Positions 17,224 to 24,648 of a stretch of DNA of 48,254 bases are shown here, in pieces. The notes beneath the pieces are model-generated. The model was not told the DNA's origin, ran no database searches, and was given only the letters and a program-made list of their open reading frames with translations. Source of the DNA: an uncultured Verrucomicrobiales bacterium. GTDB taxonomy: Bacteria; Verrucomicrobiota; Verrucomicrobiia; Limisphaerales; UBA1100. The stretch covers positions 1 to 48,254 of the forward strand of contig CAJWKQ010000003.1 of the NCBI GenBank assembly GCA_913041895.1, read 5' to 3'. The position numbers and the translations under genes are program-made. Each line of letters starts with the position of its first letter. The first letter of the stretch is position 1.

Positions 17224-18325
17224 AGCCCGTTACATCATGATAGGTGGATTTCTGGGAGCGGGAAAAACCACCAGTGTCGCCGCACTTGCTCAACACCTGA
17301 GTGATCAAGGCCAGAAGGTTGGTTTGATTACCAATGATCAGGGCCGTGAATTAGTTGATACAGCTATGCTACGCTCCAAGGGATTTGCCACCGAGGAAAT
17401 TCCCGGAGGTTGTTTCTGTTGCCGATTCAATTCATTGGTTGATGCAGCCGGAAAGCTTACCGAATCGACCCGCCCGGATGTCTTTATTGCTGAACCAGTA
17501 GGTAGCTGCACTGATCTAGTAGCGACAGTCACTTATCCATTACGCCGGATTTATGGCGATGATTTTAGTATCGCCCCTTTAAGCGTGCTTGTAGACCCCA
17601 TCCGTGCATCACGCATCTTTGGCTTGGCTGAAGGCGGCCAGTTTTCTGAAAAAGTCACCTATATCTACCGTAAACAACTTGAAGAGGCAGATTTTATTGT
17701 CATCAATAAAACGGACCTTTTGGATGCTGATAAGCTCACTGCTCTTACCAATACTCTTAAAATCGAATTCCCAAAAGCTGAAGTGCTGCATGTTTCGGCC
17801 CGAAGCGGCGAAGGGCTAAAGCAATGGTTCGACCGGATTATTGACGCTGAACAAATCGCCCGCAATGTCATGGAAGTAGATTATGAGGTTTATGCTGAAG
17901 GTGAAGCATTACTCGGTTGGTTGAATGCCACCGTACAACTCAATAGCGAGGATAGTTTTGAAGCCAAGAGCGTACTGCAGCAACTGGCGGCGGATATTCA
18001 AACCCAAATGAATAAAACGGGTTCAGAAATTGCACACCTAAAAATGACCTTGAGCCCGGATACTGGCCTAGGCGGAAATGTAGCAATCATTAATCTGGTT
18101 CGAAACGACTTTGTACCGGAACTCTCGGCAGATCTGGATACTCCAATCGAAAGTGGACAACTCATTATCAACCTACGTGCTGAAGGCGATCCCGATAGCT
18201 TACGTAACGCTGTAGAAAAGGCAGTTGCCAACGTGCCAGCAGAACTCACTGCCACTTTGGATCACTTGGAGCATTTCCGCCCAGGCAAACCAGAGCCAAC
18301 ACATCGGATTACTGATTTAGCCTAA
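17216..18325 (+). CDS. G3E-family (CobW/COG0523-like) GTPase
   Basis: This 369-residue protein has a P-loop GGFLGAGKTT (residues 10-19), the metal-binding GGCFCCRF motif (CxCC), and a G4 motif VINKTD, all typical of CobW/COG0523 GTPases that deliver metals to enzymes. The C-terminal half (from about residue 225, including HLKMTLSPDTGLGGN) does not look like the usual CobW_C domain, so its partner may be specific to this locus. The TTG start at 17216 is supported by AAGGA 8 bases before it and overlaps the GcvH-like gene. Coupling to a lipoyl carrier is unusual. It may insert or supply a metal for an enzyme of this pathway; the metal is unknown. Confidence 0.85.
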   Translation: MNKARYIMIGGFLGAGKTTSVAALAQHLSDQGQKVGLITNDQGRELVDTAMLRSKGFATEEIPGGCFCCRFNSLVDAAGKLTESTRPDVFIAEPVGSCTDLVATVTYPLRRIYGDDFSIAPLSVLVDPIRASRIFGLAEGGQFSEKVTYIYRKQLEEADFIVINKTDLLDADKLTALTNTLKIEFPKAEVLHVSARSGEGLKQWFDRIIDAEQIARNVMEVDYEVYAEGEALLGWLNATVQLNSEDSFEAKSVLQQLAADIQTQMNKTGSEIAHLKMTLSPDTGLGGNVAIINLVRNDFVPELSADLDTPIESGQLIINLRAEGDPDSLRNAVEKAVANVPAELTATLDHLEHFRPGKPEPTHRITDLA

Positions 18326-18389
18326 ATTTAGGGCCAAGTTTTCAGTCATTGGCAAAAGGCATCAAAAGGACTATTTTTTCCGAACGTTC

Positions 18390-18785
18390 ATGCCTGAAAA
18401 GCCGCGCATTCTTTTTTGCCACTGCAACTACGCTCGAGTTGTGCCTGATGAGGTGAAGAGTAGCGTATTGGAGGGATTATGCAAATCAGGTCAGGCCTTC
18501 GATGCAGTTGCTGACTTATGCGAAATGGCTGCACGCCGTGACCCCGCACTCAAGCGCTTGGCAGCCGGGGAATCCCCGGTCAAAATTGCAGCATGCTACC
18601 CCCGTGCCGTAAAATGGCTCTTTGGAGGCTGTCAGGCTACACTAAATGGTGAGCACACTGAAGTAGTCAATATGCGCGAATTGAATGCTGAGGATGCGAC
18701 CAATACGGTGTTAAATGAAACTCTAACGCCTAACCTACCTGCCGATGGTTCGGTGGCCAAGGTGGAAGGGGAAAAGAAGATTTAA
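18390..18785 (+). CDS. Stand-alone HdrA N-terminal-like cysteine-rich protein
   Basis: This 131-residue protein looks like the N-terminal domain of heterodisulfide reductase subunit A. It has FCHCNYARVV (Cys10, Cys12), ADLCEMAARRDP (Cys44) and IAACYPRAVKWLF (Cys69), in the order of the HdrA segments VCHCG, MCS-x-x-G and ACSPR. Cys31 and Cys81 are extra. In HdrA this domain binds a 4Fe-4S cluster and sits before the flavin domain, which is absent here. The identification rests on motif order. The gene lies 64 bases after the GTPase and 4 bases before the ferredoxin gene, so an electron-transfer or cluster-carrier role with that ferredoxin is the simplest idea. The ATG at 18390 is the only good start. 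Confidence 0.6.
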   Translation: MPEKPRILFCHCNYARVVPDEVKSSVLEGLCKSGQAFDAVADLCEMAARRDPALKRLAAGESPVKIAACYPRAVKWLFGGCQATLNGEHTEVVNMRELNAEDATNTVLNETLTPNLPADGSVAKVEGEKKI

Positions 18786-18789
18786 ACCC

Positions 18790-19647
18790 ATGGCTATCGC
18801 AGAGGAAACCACTTTACGCATTATCCTCTATGAAGGGGAGGGGGCTGAAAAGTTGGCCGCTGATGAACGCAGTTCCACCCTGCTTGCGTTATTGGAAAAG
18901 GGCTACGCCGTCACTTGTGCCGGTGAGGGAAAGGTATCCCAAGCCGATGAAAGCTCACTTTTGGTTTTGGGACGGTTCAATAATGGAAAAGTTCCGGAAG
19001 CGGAGGATGTCAATGGTCTGGTTTCAATTCGTTTTAGAGATATTAACGGACATAACCCTGAAGAAATAACCCAACTGGTTGAAGAAGAACGCGAAAGCTC
19101 AAAAGCAGCCAAACACGGTGACTGGAAACCCTGGTTTCCAGTGATTGATTACGACCGGTGCACCAACTGCATGCAATGTCTATCCTTCTGCCTATTTGAT
19201 GTGTACGGCACGGATGATAAGCAGGAGATTCAGGTGCAGAATAATGACAACTGCAAAACCAACTGCCCGGCCTGTAGTCGCGTTTGCCCAGAAGCGGCGA
19301 TCATGTTCCCCAAATATAAAAGCGGCCCCATCAATGGCGACGTGGTGAGTGATGGAGATCTAAACCGCGAAAAGATGAAGATCGATATCTCTGCCCTCCT
19401 GGGTGGAGATGTATATCAAATGCTGCGTGACAGAAGCCAGCGTTCCAGAAGCCGTTTCTCCAAGGAACGCGATTCAGATAAGGCTCTGGGCGAACGCACC
19501 AAGTGCCTGACGAAACTGGCTGCTGAAGCAGATATTGATATCCCACTTGAAGTTTTACAGAGCCTTCCCAGCGCCGATGAAATTGCCAAGAAAGCAGAAG
19601 CTGCAAACGCCAAAGCAGAAGCTGCACTTAATGCACAGAAAAACTAA
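18790..19647 (+). CDS. Two-cluster 4Fe-4S ferredoxin-domain protein with novel flanking regions
   Basis: This 285-residue protein carries a ferredoxin core near residues 118-176. The first cluster motif is CTNCMQCLSFC and the second CKTNCPACSRVCPEA, with an insert (VYGTDDKQEIQVQNN) between them. The N-terminal ~110 residues form an alpha/beta-looking region (LRIILYEGEGAEKL, LLALLEKGYAVTCAGEG) that I cannot assign. The C-terminal ~100 residues are charged and end in Ala/Lys-rich helix. The ORF track opens at 18745, but that lies inside the upstream gene; ATG 18790 gives MAIAEETTLRI. The gap to the HdrA-N-like gene is 4 bases. It likely passes electrons between two low-potential clusters for the same unknown reaction. 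Confidence 0.8.
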   Translation: MAIAEETTLRIILYEGEGAEKLAADERSSTLLALLEKGYAVTCAGEGKVSQADESSLLVLGRFNNGKVPEAEDVNGLVSIRFRDINGHNPEEITQLVEEERESSKAAKHGDWKPWFPVIDYDRCTNCMQCLSFCLFDVYGTDDKQEIQVQNNDNCKTNCPACSRVCPEAAIMFPKYKSGPINGDVVSDGDLNREKMKIDISALLGGDVYQMLRDRSQRSRSRFSKERDSDKALGERTKCLTKLAAEADIDIPLEVLQSLPSADEIAKKAEAANAKAEAALNAQKN

Positions 19648-19654
19648 TTTAATT

Positions 19655-20251
19655 ATGAAAATATTTCTCTTCCTTTTCTCTCTTGCGATTAGCTTAACGG
19701 CTGCCGATAAAGGCACTCCTCTTTTTGATGGCAAAACCCTCAAAGGCTGGACCCCTGCACCCGGCGGTAAATGGCAGGTAAAGGATGGTGCTATTGTAGG
19801 AACCAGTCCGCGCAGTGAAAGGCGGCACGGAATTTTACTCACTGATAAACAGTTCTCTGACTTTGTGGTAAAAGCAAGGTTCCGCGTACACAAGGGTGAC
19901 AGTGGATTTTATTTTAGAGCCGAAAGAGTTAAGAGTGCCGTCAGCGTGAACGGTTTTCAGGTGGAAGTGGATACTACGCAGGAGACAGGTGGACTGTATG
20001 AAACGGGCGGACGCGCCTGGGTTCATAAGCCTAATGCAAAGGTAATACAGGAACGCGGTTACAAGCAGGGAGAGTGGACCGATCTGGAACTCAGCGCCAT
20101 CGGTAAACATATAGTCGTTAAAATTAATGGCGTGGTTTCCTCTGAGTTAAAAAAGGACCCGGGCCGCAGACGCGGGCACATCGGCCTGCAACTCCACGGC
20201 GGGCAGGATATGCACGTGGAGTACAAGGATTTGGTTATCTACGAAAAGTAA
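19655..20251 (+). CDS. Secreted DUF1080 (3-keto-disaccharide hydrolase-like) protein
   Basis: This 198-residue protein has a signal peptide (MKIFLFLFSLAISLTAA) followed by one DUF1080 domain with its hallmarks TPLFDGKTLKGWTP, WQVKDGAIVG, SGFYFRAE and GHIGLQLHGG. DUF1080 is a beta-sandwich like a concanavalin fold, very common in Planctomycetes and Verrucomicrobia. Some members hydrolyse 3-keto-glycosides. It is likely exported. The ORF track begins at 19535 inside the ferredoxin gene; ATG 19655 is the true start. It lies 7 bases after the ferredoxin gene, so it may share its mRNA, but as an exported sugar-active protein it is probably unrelated to that pathway. Confidence 0.9.
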   Translation: MKIFLFLFSLAISLTAADKGTPLFDGKTLKGWTPAPGGKWQVKDGAIVGTSPRSERRHGILLTDKQFSDFVVKARFRVHKGDSGFYFRAERVKSAVSVNGFQVEVDTTQETGGLYETGGRAWVHKPNAKVIQERGYKQGEWTDLELSAIGKHIVVKINGVVSSELKKDPGRRRGHIGLQLHGGQDMHVEYKDLVIYEK

Positions 20252-20276
20252 ATCGAACTTGGAAAGTTGCCGACTA

Positions 20277-22214
20277 TTATGACTTACCCTTGGTTAATTC
20301 AGACAAACGGTCTTCCAGTTTCTTCAGCCGAGCTTTGAATCTCTCCAAGCCTTCAGGTGTAAACCGGGCGCGCTTCATGAAATCCTTCATGCGCGCAATT
20401 TCCTGACGTAACTTTTGAATCTCCTCATTGTTCACACTGGGACGAATCGGCTTGGGTCGAACCGGTTTGTTTCCACCACCAGCTTTGCCATAAAGCATTT
20501 TGTATACTTCCTCAGCTGAGCGGCTCTGACCGGTACGTTCATTAAACCAGGGTGATCCTCCGATAAAAACACGACCCGCAGGGATTTTTTTTCCTCCCTT
20601 TACCCATTCTTCAAAGGTGGGTACTCCGGTTTGTTTATCGTGACCGGGCTTGCCCCCGCCCTTGGCAGCATCTTTATCCAAATTCTCCTGAATCCAACGA
20701 GCCCATGTCCCGCTCCCGCGACCATACCCTCCGGGTAAAGGCCTCAAATCACGAGTTTGCCTTAAGGGAGGTTGCCCCCAATGAGTCGGGAAAGGTTTTC
20801 CATTAGGTGCCCTGTAGACTTTAGTATTTTCGGGTTTGCCTCCTCCCGCCTGTAATGTAGCCAGCTCTTTTTCAAGTTCAGCCAGCTTGGCATTGTGTTT
20901 AGCAAGCTCTTCTGGAGTAAAACGTGCACGGCGCGCAAAGACTTTCATGCGCACGATTTCTTTTAACAGTTCTGCAATACGCGCCTGATTGTTTCCCGCA
21001 ACCGGTTTTGTACTGCTTGTCCCACCTTTTGCCACTGCAACAGTCACCTTAAAGGTCTTCAATGGCGGTTTCTGTTCAAAGACACGCTTATACTCCAGAA
21101 CGATCTCTGCCTTACCAGTCTTATTAGCCAAATAGCTCGCAGTTGACATGCCAGGAGCACCCAATGCCGGGCCACCGGCACGGTGAGATACCTTCCCAGA
21201 AAGACTTAGAACATCCCCTGCAGTTTTATCATTCCATGTGAAACCGGTAGTGGGGTTACCAGCCAAGCTAATCTCTATGTGTTGACCTGCCTTAACAGTA
21301 ATCGTTTTACCATTGTCACTGATAGTTAATCGGGTGACATCACCTCCATTGTTGCTAGCTGTACTAACCTTTCCTAAAGTGATACTGGAAACAACCAATC
21401 CATTGCGTGGGGCATCATCAGCAATCCGGCGATCCATGATATAACAGGAAACCAGTAGCCCCTGCTTGTCGCTACGAATGTAACGACGCTCAAATTCTTT
21501 GAGTGGTTTCTTTGCCGTTGCCAAAGCTATCTCATAAAGCTCATCCAGTGTCTTGGCTGGGGCACCCTTTTTGTTTTTGCCAAGCTGCGCGCCTTTTTCC
21601 AGATAGCTGTCTCCTTCAGGCTGGGGAGGAACTACTCCGCCAGGCCGAGGGGCAGGAACCGGGCGTCGACGGTTGAATGTGCGGTATCTCCGCTCCGTCA
21701 CTTTATTATTCTCTACAACGATAATGGTTTCATTTCCAAAGCCAACCCAGCTGGTAAAACTTACCTTATAGCTGTAATTACCTTTACTCTCGGCTTTGGC
21801 TTTTTCCCAGGCCTTGATGGCAGCCTGCACCATGGCTGTATCTTCCTTAGCCTGTTTTTTGGCTTGTTCCATAGCTTTCGCATTGGGATCAAAAACAGGC
21901 GGAGCAACTGGGCGGGGTGCCACCGGATCAACGGCAATTGGCGGAGCAGGCACCGGCTTTGCTCCCGGCTTTTTTGCGTCTTTATCCAAATTCTCCTGAA
22001 TCCAACGAGCCCATGTCCCACTACCGCGACCATAACCACCGGGAAGAACCCGGAGGTCGCGCGTTTGTCTTAAGGGGGGTTGCCCCCAATGAGCTGGAAA
22101 CTCTTTCCCGTTGGGAGCCTTGAATATCCTCTTCGGCTTGGCAGGCTCCGCACCCTGAAGATTCAGGCCAAGGGTTACAAAAAGGACACTGAGTATGAGT
22201 TTAGTTATTTTCAT
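20277..22214 (-). CDS. Secreted chagasin-like (inhibitor I42) protein with duplicated modules
   Basis: This 645-residue protein has a signal peptide (KLILSVLFVTLGLNLQG, cleavage near GAE). An unknown module of about 48 residues, including FPAHWGQPPLRQTRDLR and PGGYGRGSGTWARWIQENLD, occurs twice. A central domain near residues 295-405 looks like chagasin: VKAGQHIEISLAGNPTTGFTW holds the conserved NPTTG loop, and GAPGMSTASY and YKRVFE stand where the other inhibitor loops are expected. Two coiled-coil segments with RARFTPE are also duplicated. Chagasin-type proteins inhibit papain-like cysteine proteases. ATG 22214 lies inside the end of the VIT/VWA gene (14-base overlap), which implies coupling. 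Whether it truly inhibits a protease is inference. Confidence 0.75.
   Translation of the reverse strand: MKITKLILSVLFVTLGLNLQGAEPAKPKRIFKAPNGKEFPAHWGQPPLRQTRDLRVLPGGYGRGSGTWARWIQENLDKDAKKPGAKPVPAPPIAVDPVAPRPVAPPVFDPNAKAMEQAKKQAKEDTAMVQAAIKAWEKAKAESKGNYSYKVSFTSWVGFGNETIIVVENNKVTERRYRTFNRRRPVPAPRPGGVVPPQPEGDSYLEKGAQLGKNKKGAPAKTLDELYEIALATAKKPLKEFERRYIRSDKQGLLVSCYIMDRRIADDAPRNGLVVSSITLGKVSTASNNGGDVTRLTISDNGKTITVKAGQHIEISLAGNPTTGFTWNDKTAGDVLSLSGKVSHRAGGPALGAPGMSTASYLANKTGKAEIVLEYKRVFEQKPPLKTFKVTVAVAKGGTSSTKPVAGNNQARIAELLKEIVRMKVFARRARFTPEELAKHNAKLAELEKELATLQAGGGKPENTKVYRAPNGKPFPTHWGQPPLRQTRDLRPLPGGYGRGSGTWARWIQENLDKDAAKGGGKPGHDKQTGVPTFEEWVKGGKKIPAGRVFIGGSPWFNERTGQSRSAEEVYKMLYGKAGGGNKPVRPKPIRPSVNNEEIQKLRQEIARMKDFMKRARFTPEGLERFKARLKKLEDRLSELTKGKS
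20668..20811 (-). repeat. Internal duplicate, second copy, in the chagasin-like gene
   Basis: This 144-bp stretch encodes the second copy of the module FPTHWGQPPLRQTRDLR to WIQENLDKDA. It closely matches 21976-22119 at DNA level, for example in CTTTATCCAAATTCTCCTGA, with scattered changes in the rest. Confidence 0.9.
21976..22119 (-). repeat. Internal duplicate, first copy, in the chagasin-like gene
   Basis: This is the N-terminal copy of the same module (FPAHWGQPPLRQTRDLR to WIQENLDKDA), directly after the signal peptide region. It is in the same orientation as the copy at 20668-20811. Confidence 0.9.
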
Positions 22215-24546
22215 TTTTGGTTTCTTGATAAATCTCGTAATGGTTGCCATCTAGCACAAACTCCACGTGTTTGCCTAATGAAATCCACTTTAATGTATCA
22301 GGTTTTTCTGCCACCAGATTGAAGTAAGCCTTCGAGCCGAACTTAATGCGGATTTTTTTGGTTTTCTTTTTCAAGGTTTGAACTTCGGCATCTATCCAGC
22401 AGGTCCCGTTCTGATAAAAGCTTCGACCGGCCACAAAGCGGATATTCTGCTGAACCTGACCACCTCCCGCACCTGAAAAATAGCGTGTAGTTGTATCCCT
22501 TGCTCCCGGGGCCGCAAGGGCTCCTGCTGACCAGCTGTATGATGATAAGGCTTTGTATGATGAATTGGCTTGAACTAAGCTTTGCTGAGCACGGGCTGCT
22601 GCAACTGCACCAGCACCTGATTTATCCATTTTCATGGATTTGAGATTTTCTTCCAAAGCACGAACGGCACCAGCATCTCTATCGAGCCCACCCAAAAGAC
22701 GGCGGTTGACCGCCACATTATTGATCCGATCATCTTCCAAAATCAGATATGCGGTAAACGGAGTTACGATGCCATATTTCTTGGCTAGCGTAGTGACCTC
22801 TTCCTTGAGTTCCTTGTTTTCACCATGCAATCGGATTTGATCCAATAGGTATCCCACCCGCCGAGTCGCCCACAAGCGCGGGATAAAGTCATGCTTATCA
22901 GATTCAGCTTGAAACTCGACGGGGTATTCCATCTTAACCTTTTTACCGTTCACCATGCCCGCCAATAACAAATCTCCCTTACCTTTACCTGAATAGCGGC
23001 CCACAACCACCATTTGGTCTCCCTTGAAAACATCTGGAAGTGGGGCAGGATAAAACTGCTTCAAGTTGGCTTCCCATGAAACCACTACATCCGGATCAGC
23101 CAAAACGGGTTCATTGATTTTGGTATAGAACTGAGAAACCTTCACTTCGATGTCCTCAGAAGGCAGGACATACTGACTAAAGGCTCTGGTGGACTCGGTG
23201 ATCTTGTCGAGAAGATGGGTATTCACATCATTTCCAATCCCGAAACAAAAGACACGGGTCTTGCCCGCTTCATCCTTCACGTTCTGGACAATCTGTTTTT
23301 CGCCAGTAATGCCAACGGTTGGGCGGCCATCGGTTAAAAAGATTACCACAAAGGGGCGTTTGCTCTTCTTAGGCCGGAGCTTCAAGGTAGCAGCCATGGC
23401 ATCATTAATGGCCGTTCCTCCAATCGGTTTTAAGCCTCCGACAAATTTCAGGGCCTTTTCACGGCTTTTGTCAGACACTTCCTTGAGCTCAGAAAACAGA
23501 GTCTCTGCCTCAGTGGAAAAACGCACCACCTCAAACCGGTCTCCATCATTAAGGTTATGAAGGCAAAACTCCAAGGCCTTCTTGGCCTGCTCAATTTTCT
23601 TTCCAGCCATGGAGCCTGAGGTATCGAGAACAAACGCAACATCTTTCTCCACGACCTTTTCCTGCTTCACGTCAATCCCGGGTGACAACAAAAGAAGAAA
23701 GTAACCGTCCTCGTCTGGGTCAGGTCGATGGGTCAAGAGGTTCAATCCCAGCTCGGTTTTTTGCGGAGTGAAATAAATCGCGAAGTTGTTCTCGGGCAGA
23801 ACATTCTTTTCCTCATAACCAATCAACGCCTTCTTGGCACCATCGCGCTTGATCTCTACTTCATGGCTGGGTGAATAAATAGATTTGAGTGGAGTCTGGG
23901 ACTCGATCTCCATTTTCACACTTAGGGTCTTAATTGGCTTAGCTGAATACTTGCCCGTATTGAGAGGATACTTGTAACTCACCAAACCACTATCTTTCTT
24001 AAGCACCTGTTTGTAAGTCACGCGCGTGCGCTTAGTGCTGTTGGGCTCAATGGGGAAAATACGTACCTTGTAAAGATCATGCTCAGCATACTCTAATAAG
24101 GCTGGATCTTGCGCGTTACGCACGATGTCCTCATAAATCTTGCGTGCCTTCTCGGCTTTCAAAAGTTCGGCTTTCTGCATCTCACCATTGATATCCATGC
24201 GAAAATCTGTCAGCACAGCTCCCTTAGGTACTGGAAAAATAAAGTGACCCTCCAGTCGGCTTCGATTGGGGTTATAAAAGACCTGCTTAACAGTCGTCTC
24301 AGCAATCTGATCAGTTACCTTGATGCTGACCCTTTGTTCCTGCACCTCCATCGGAGCAAACCGGTACACCCGAGGACGAGGTACTGGCCATGGGCGGGGT
24401 GGATGAATTGGATGATCAATGATCGGAGGTCGGGGAGCAGGGAGAATTCTAACATCTGAAACAACGATCAAACCGCCGGCCTGCACCTGATAAAACGGGG
24501 CTAAGACGGCCAATAAAAGAAATAGAGAAGCCAGTTTCGTTTTCAT
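22201..24546 (-). CDS. Secreted VIT-domain/von Willebrand factor A protein (ITIH-like)
   Basis: This 781-residue protein has a signal peptide (LASLFLLLAVLAPFYQVQA). A VIT domain covers about residues 60-190 (RVSIKVTDQIAETTVKQVFYNP). A VWA domain (about residues 300-470) has an intact metal-ion adhesion site DTSGSMAGKK near residue 309 and FLTDGRPTVG. The C-terminal region resembles the tail of bacterial inter-alpha-trypsin inhibitor heavy-chain-like proteins. It has no sortase or PEP-CTERM motif that I can see. These proteins are thought to take part in surface binding or complex assembly. The gene is the first of a pair with the chagasin-like gene and is divergent from an FG-GAP gene. ATG 24546 gives the signal peptide. 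Confidence 0.9.
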   Translation of the reverse strand: MKTKLASLFLLLAVLAPFYQVQAGGLIVVSDVRILPAPRPPIIDHPIHPPRPWPVPRPRVYRFAPMEVQEQRVSIKVTDQIAETTVKQVFYNPNRSRLEGHFIFPVPKGAVLTDFRMDINGEMQKAELLKAEKARKIYEDIVRNAQDPALLEYAEHDLYKVRIFPIEPNSTKRTRVTYKQVLKKDSGLVSYKYPLNTGKYSAKPIKTLSVKMEIESQTPLKSIYSPSHEVEIKRDGAKKALIGYEEKNVLPENNFAIYFTPQKTELGLNLLTHRPDPDEDGYFLLLLSPGIDVKQEKVVEKDVAFVLDTSGSMAGKKIEQAKKALEFCLHNLNDGDRFEVVRFSTEAETLFSELKEVSDKSREKALKFVGGLKPIGGTAINDAMAATLKLRPKKSKRPFVVIFLTDGRPTVGITGEKQIVQNVKDEAGKTRVFCFGIGNDVNTHLLDKITESTRAFSQYVLPSEDIEVKVSQFYTKINEPVLADPDVVVSWEANLKQFYPAPLPDVFKGDQMVVVGRYSGKGKGDLLLAGMVNGKKVKMEYPVEFQAESDKHDFIPRLWATRRVGYLLDQIRLHGENKELKEEVTTLAKKYGIVTPFTAYLILEDDRINNVAVNRRLLGGLDRDAGAVRALEENLKSMKMDKSGAGAVAAARAQQSLVQANSSYKALSSYSWSAGALAAPGARDTTTRYFSGAGGGQVQQNIRFVAGRSFYQNGTCWIDAEVQTLKKKTKKIRIKFGSKAYFNLVAEKPDTLKWISLGKHVEFVLDGNHYEIYQETKNENN

Positions 24547-24648
24547 AATGGGTAGACGACCAGAGGATCTAAAATACTCCCATTTTCAGGTGCGTCACGC
24601 ATTTTGCGACACTTGACCCAATTGATAGGTACCTACACACTTCCGTCC

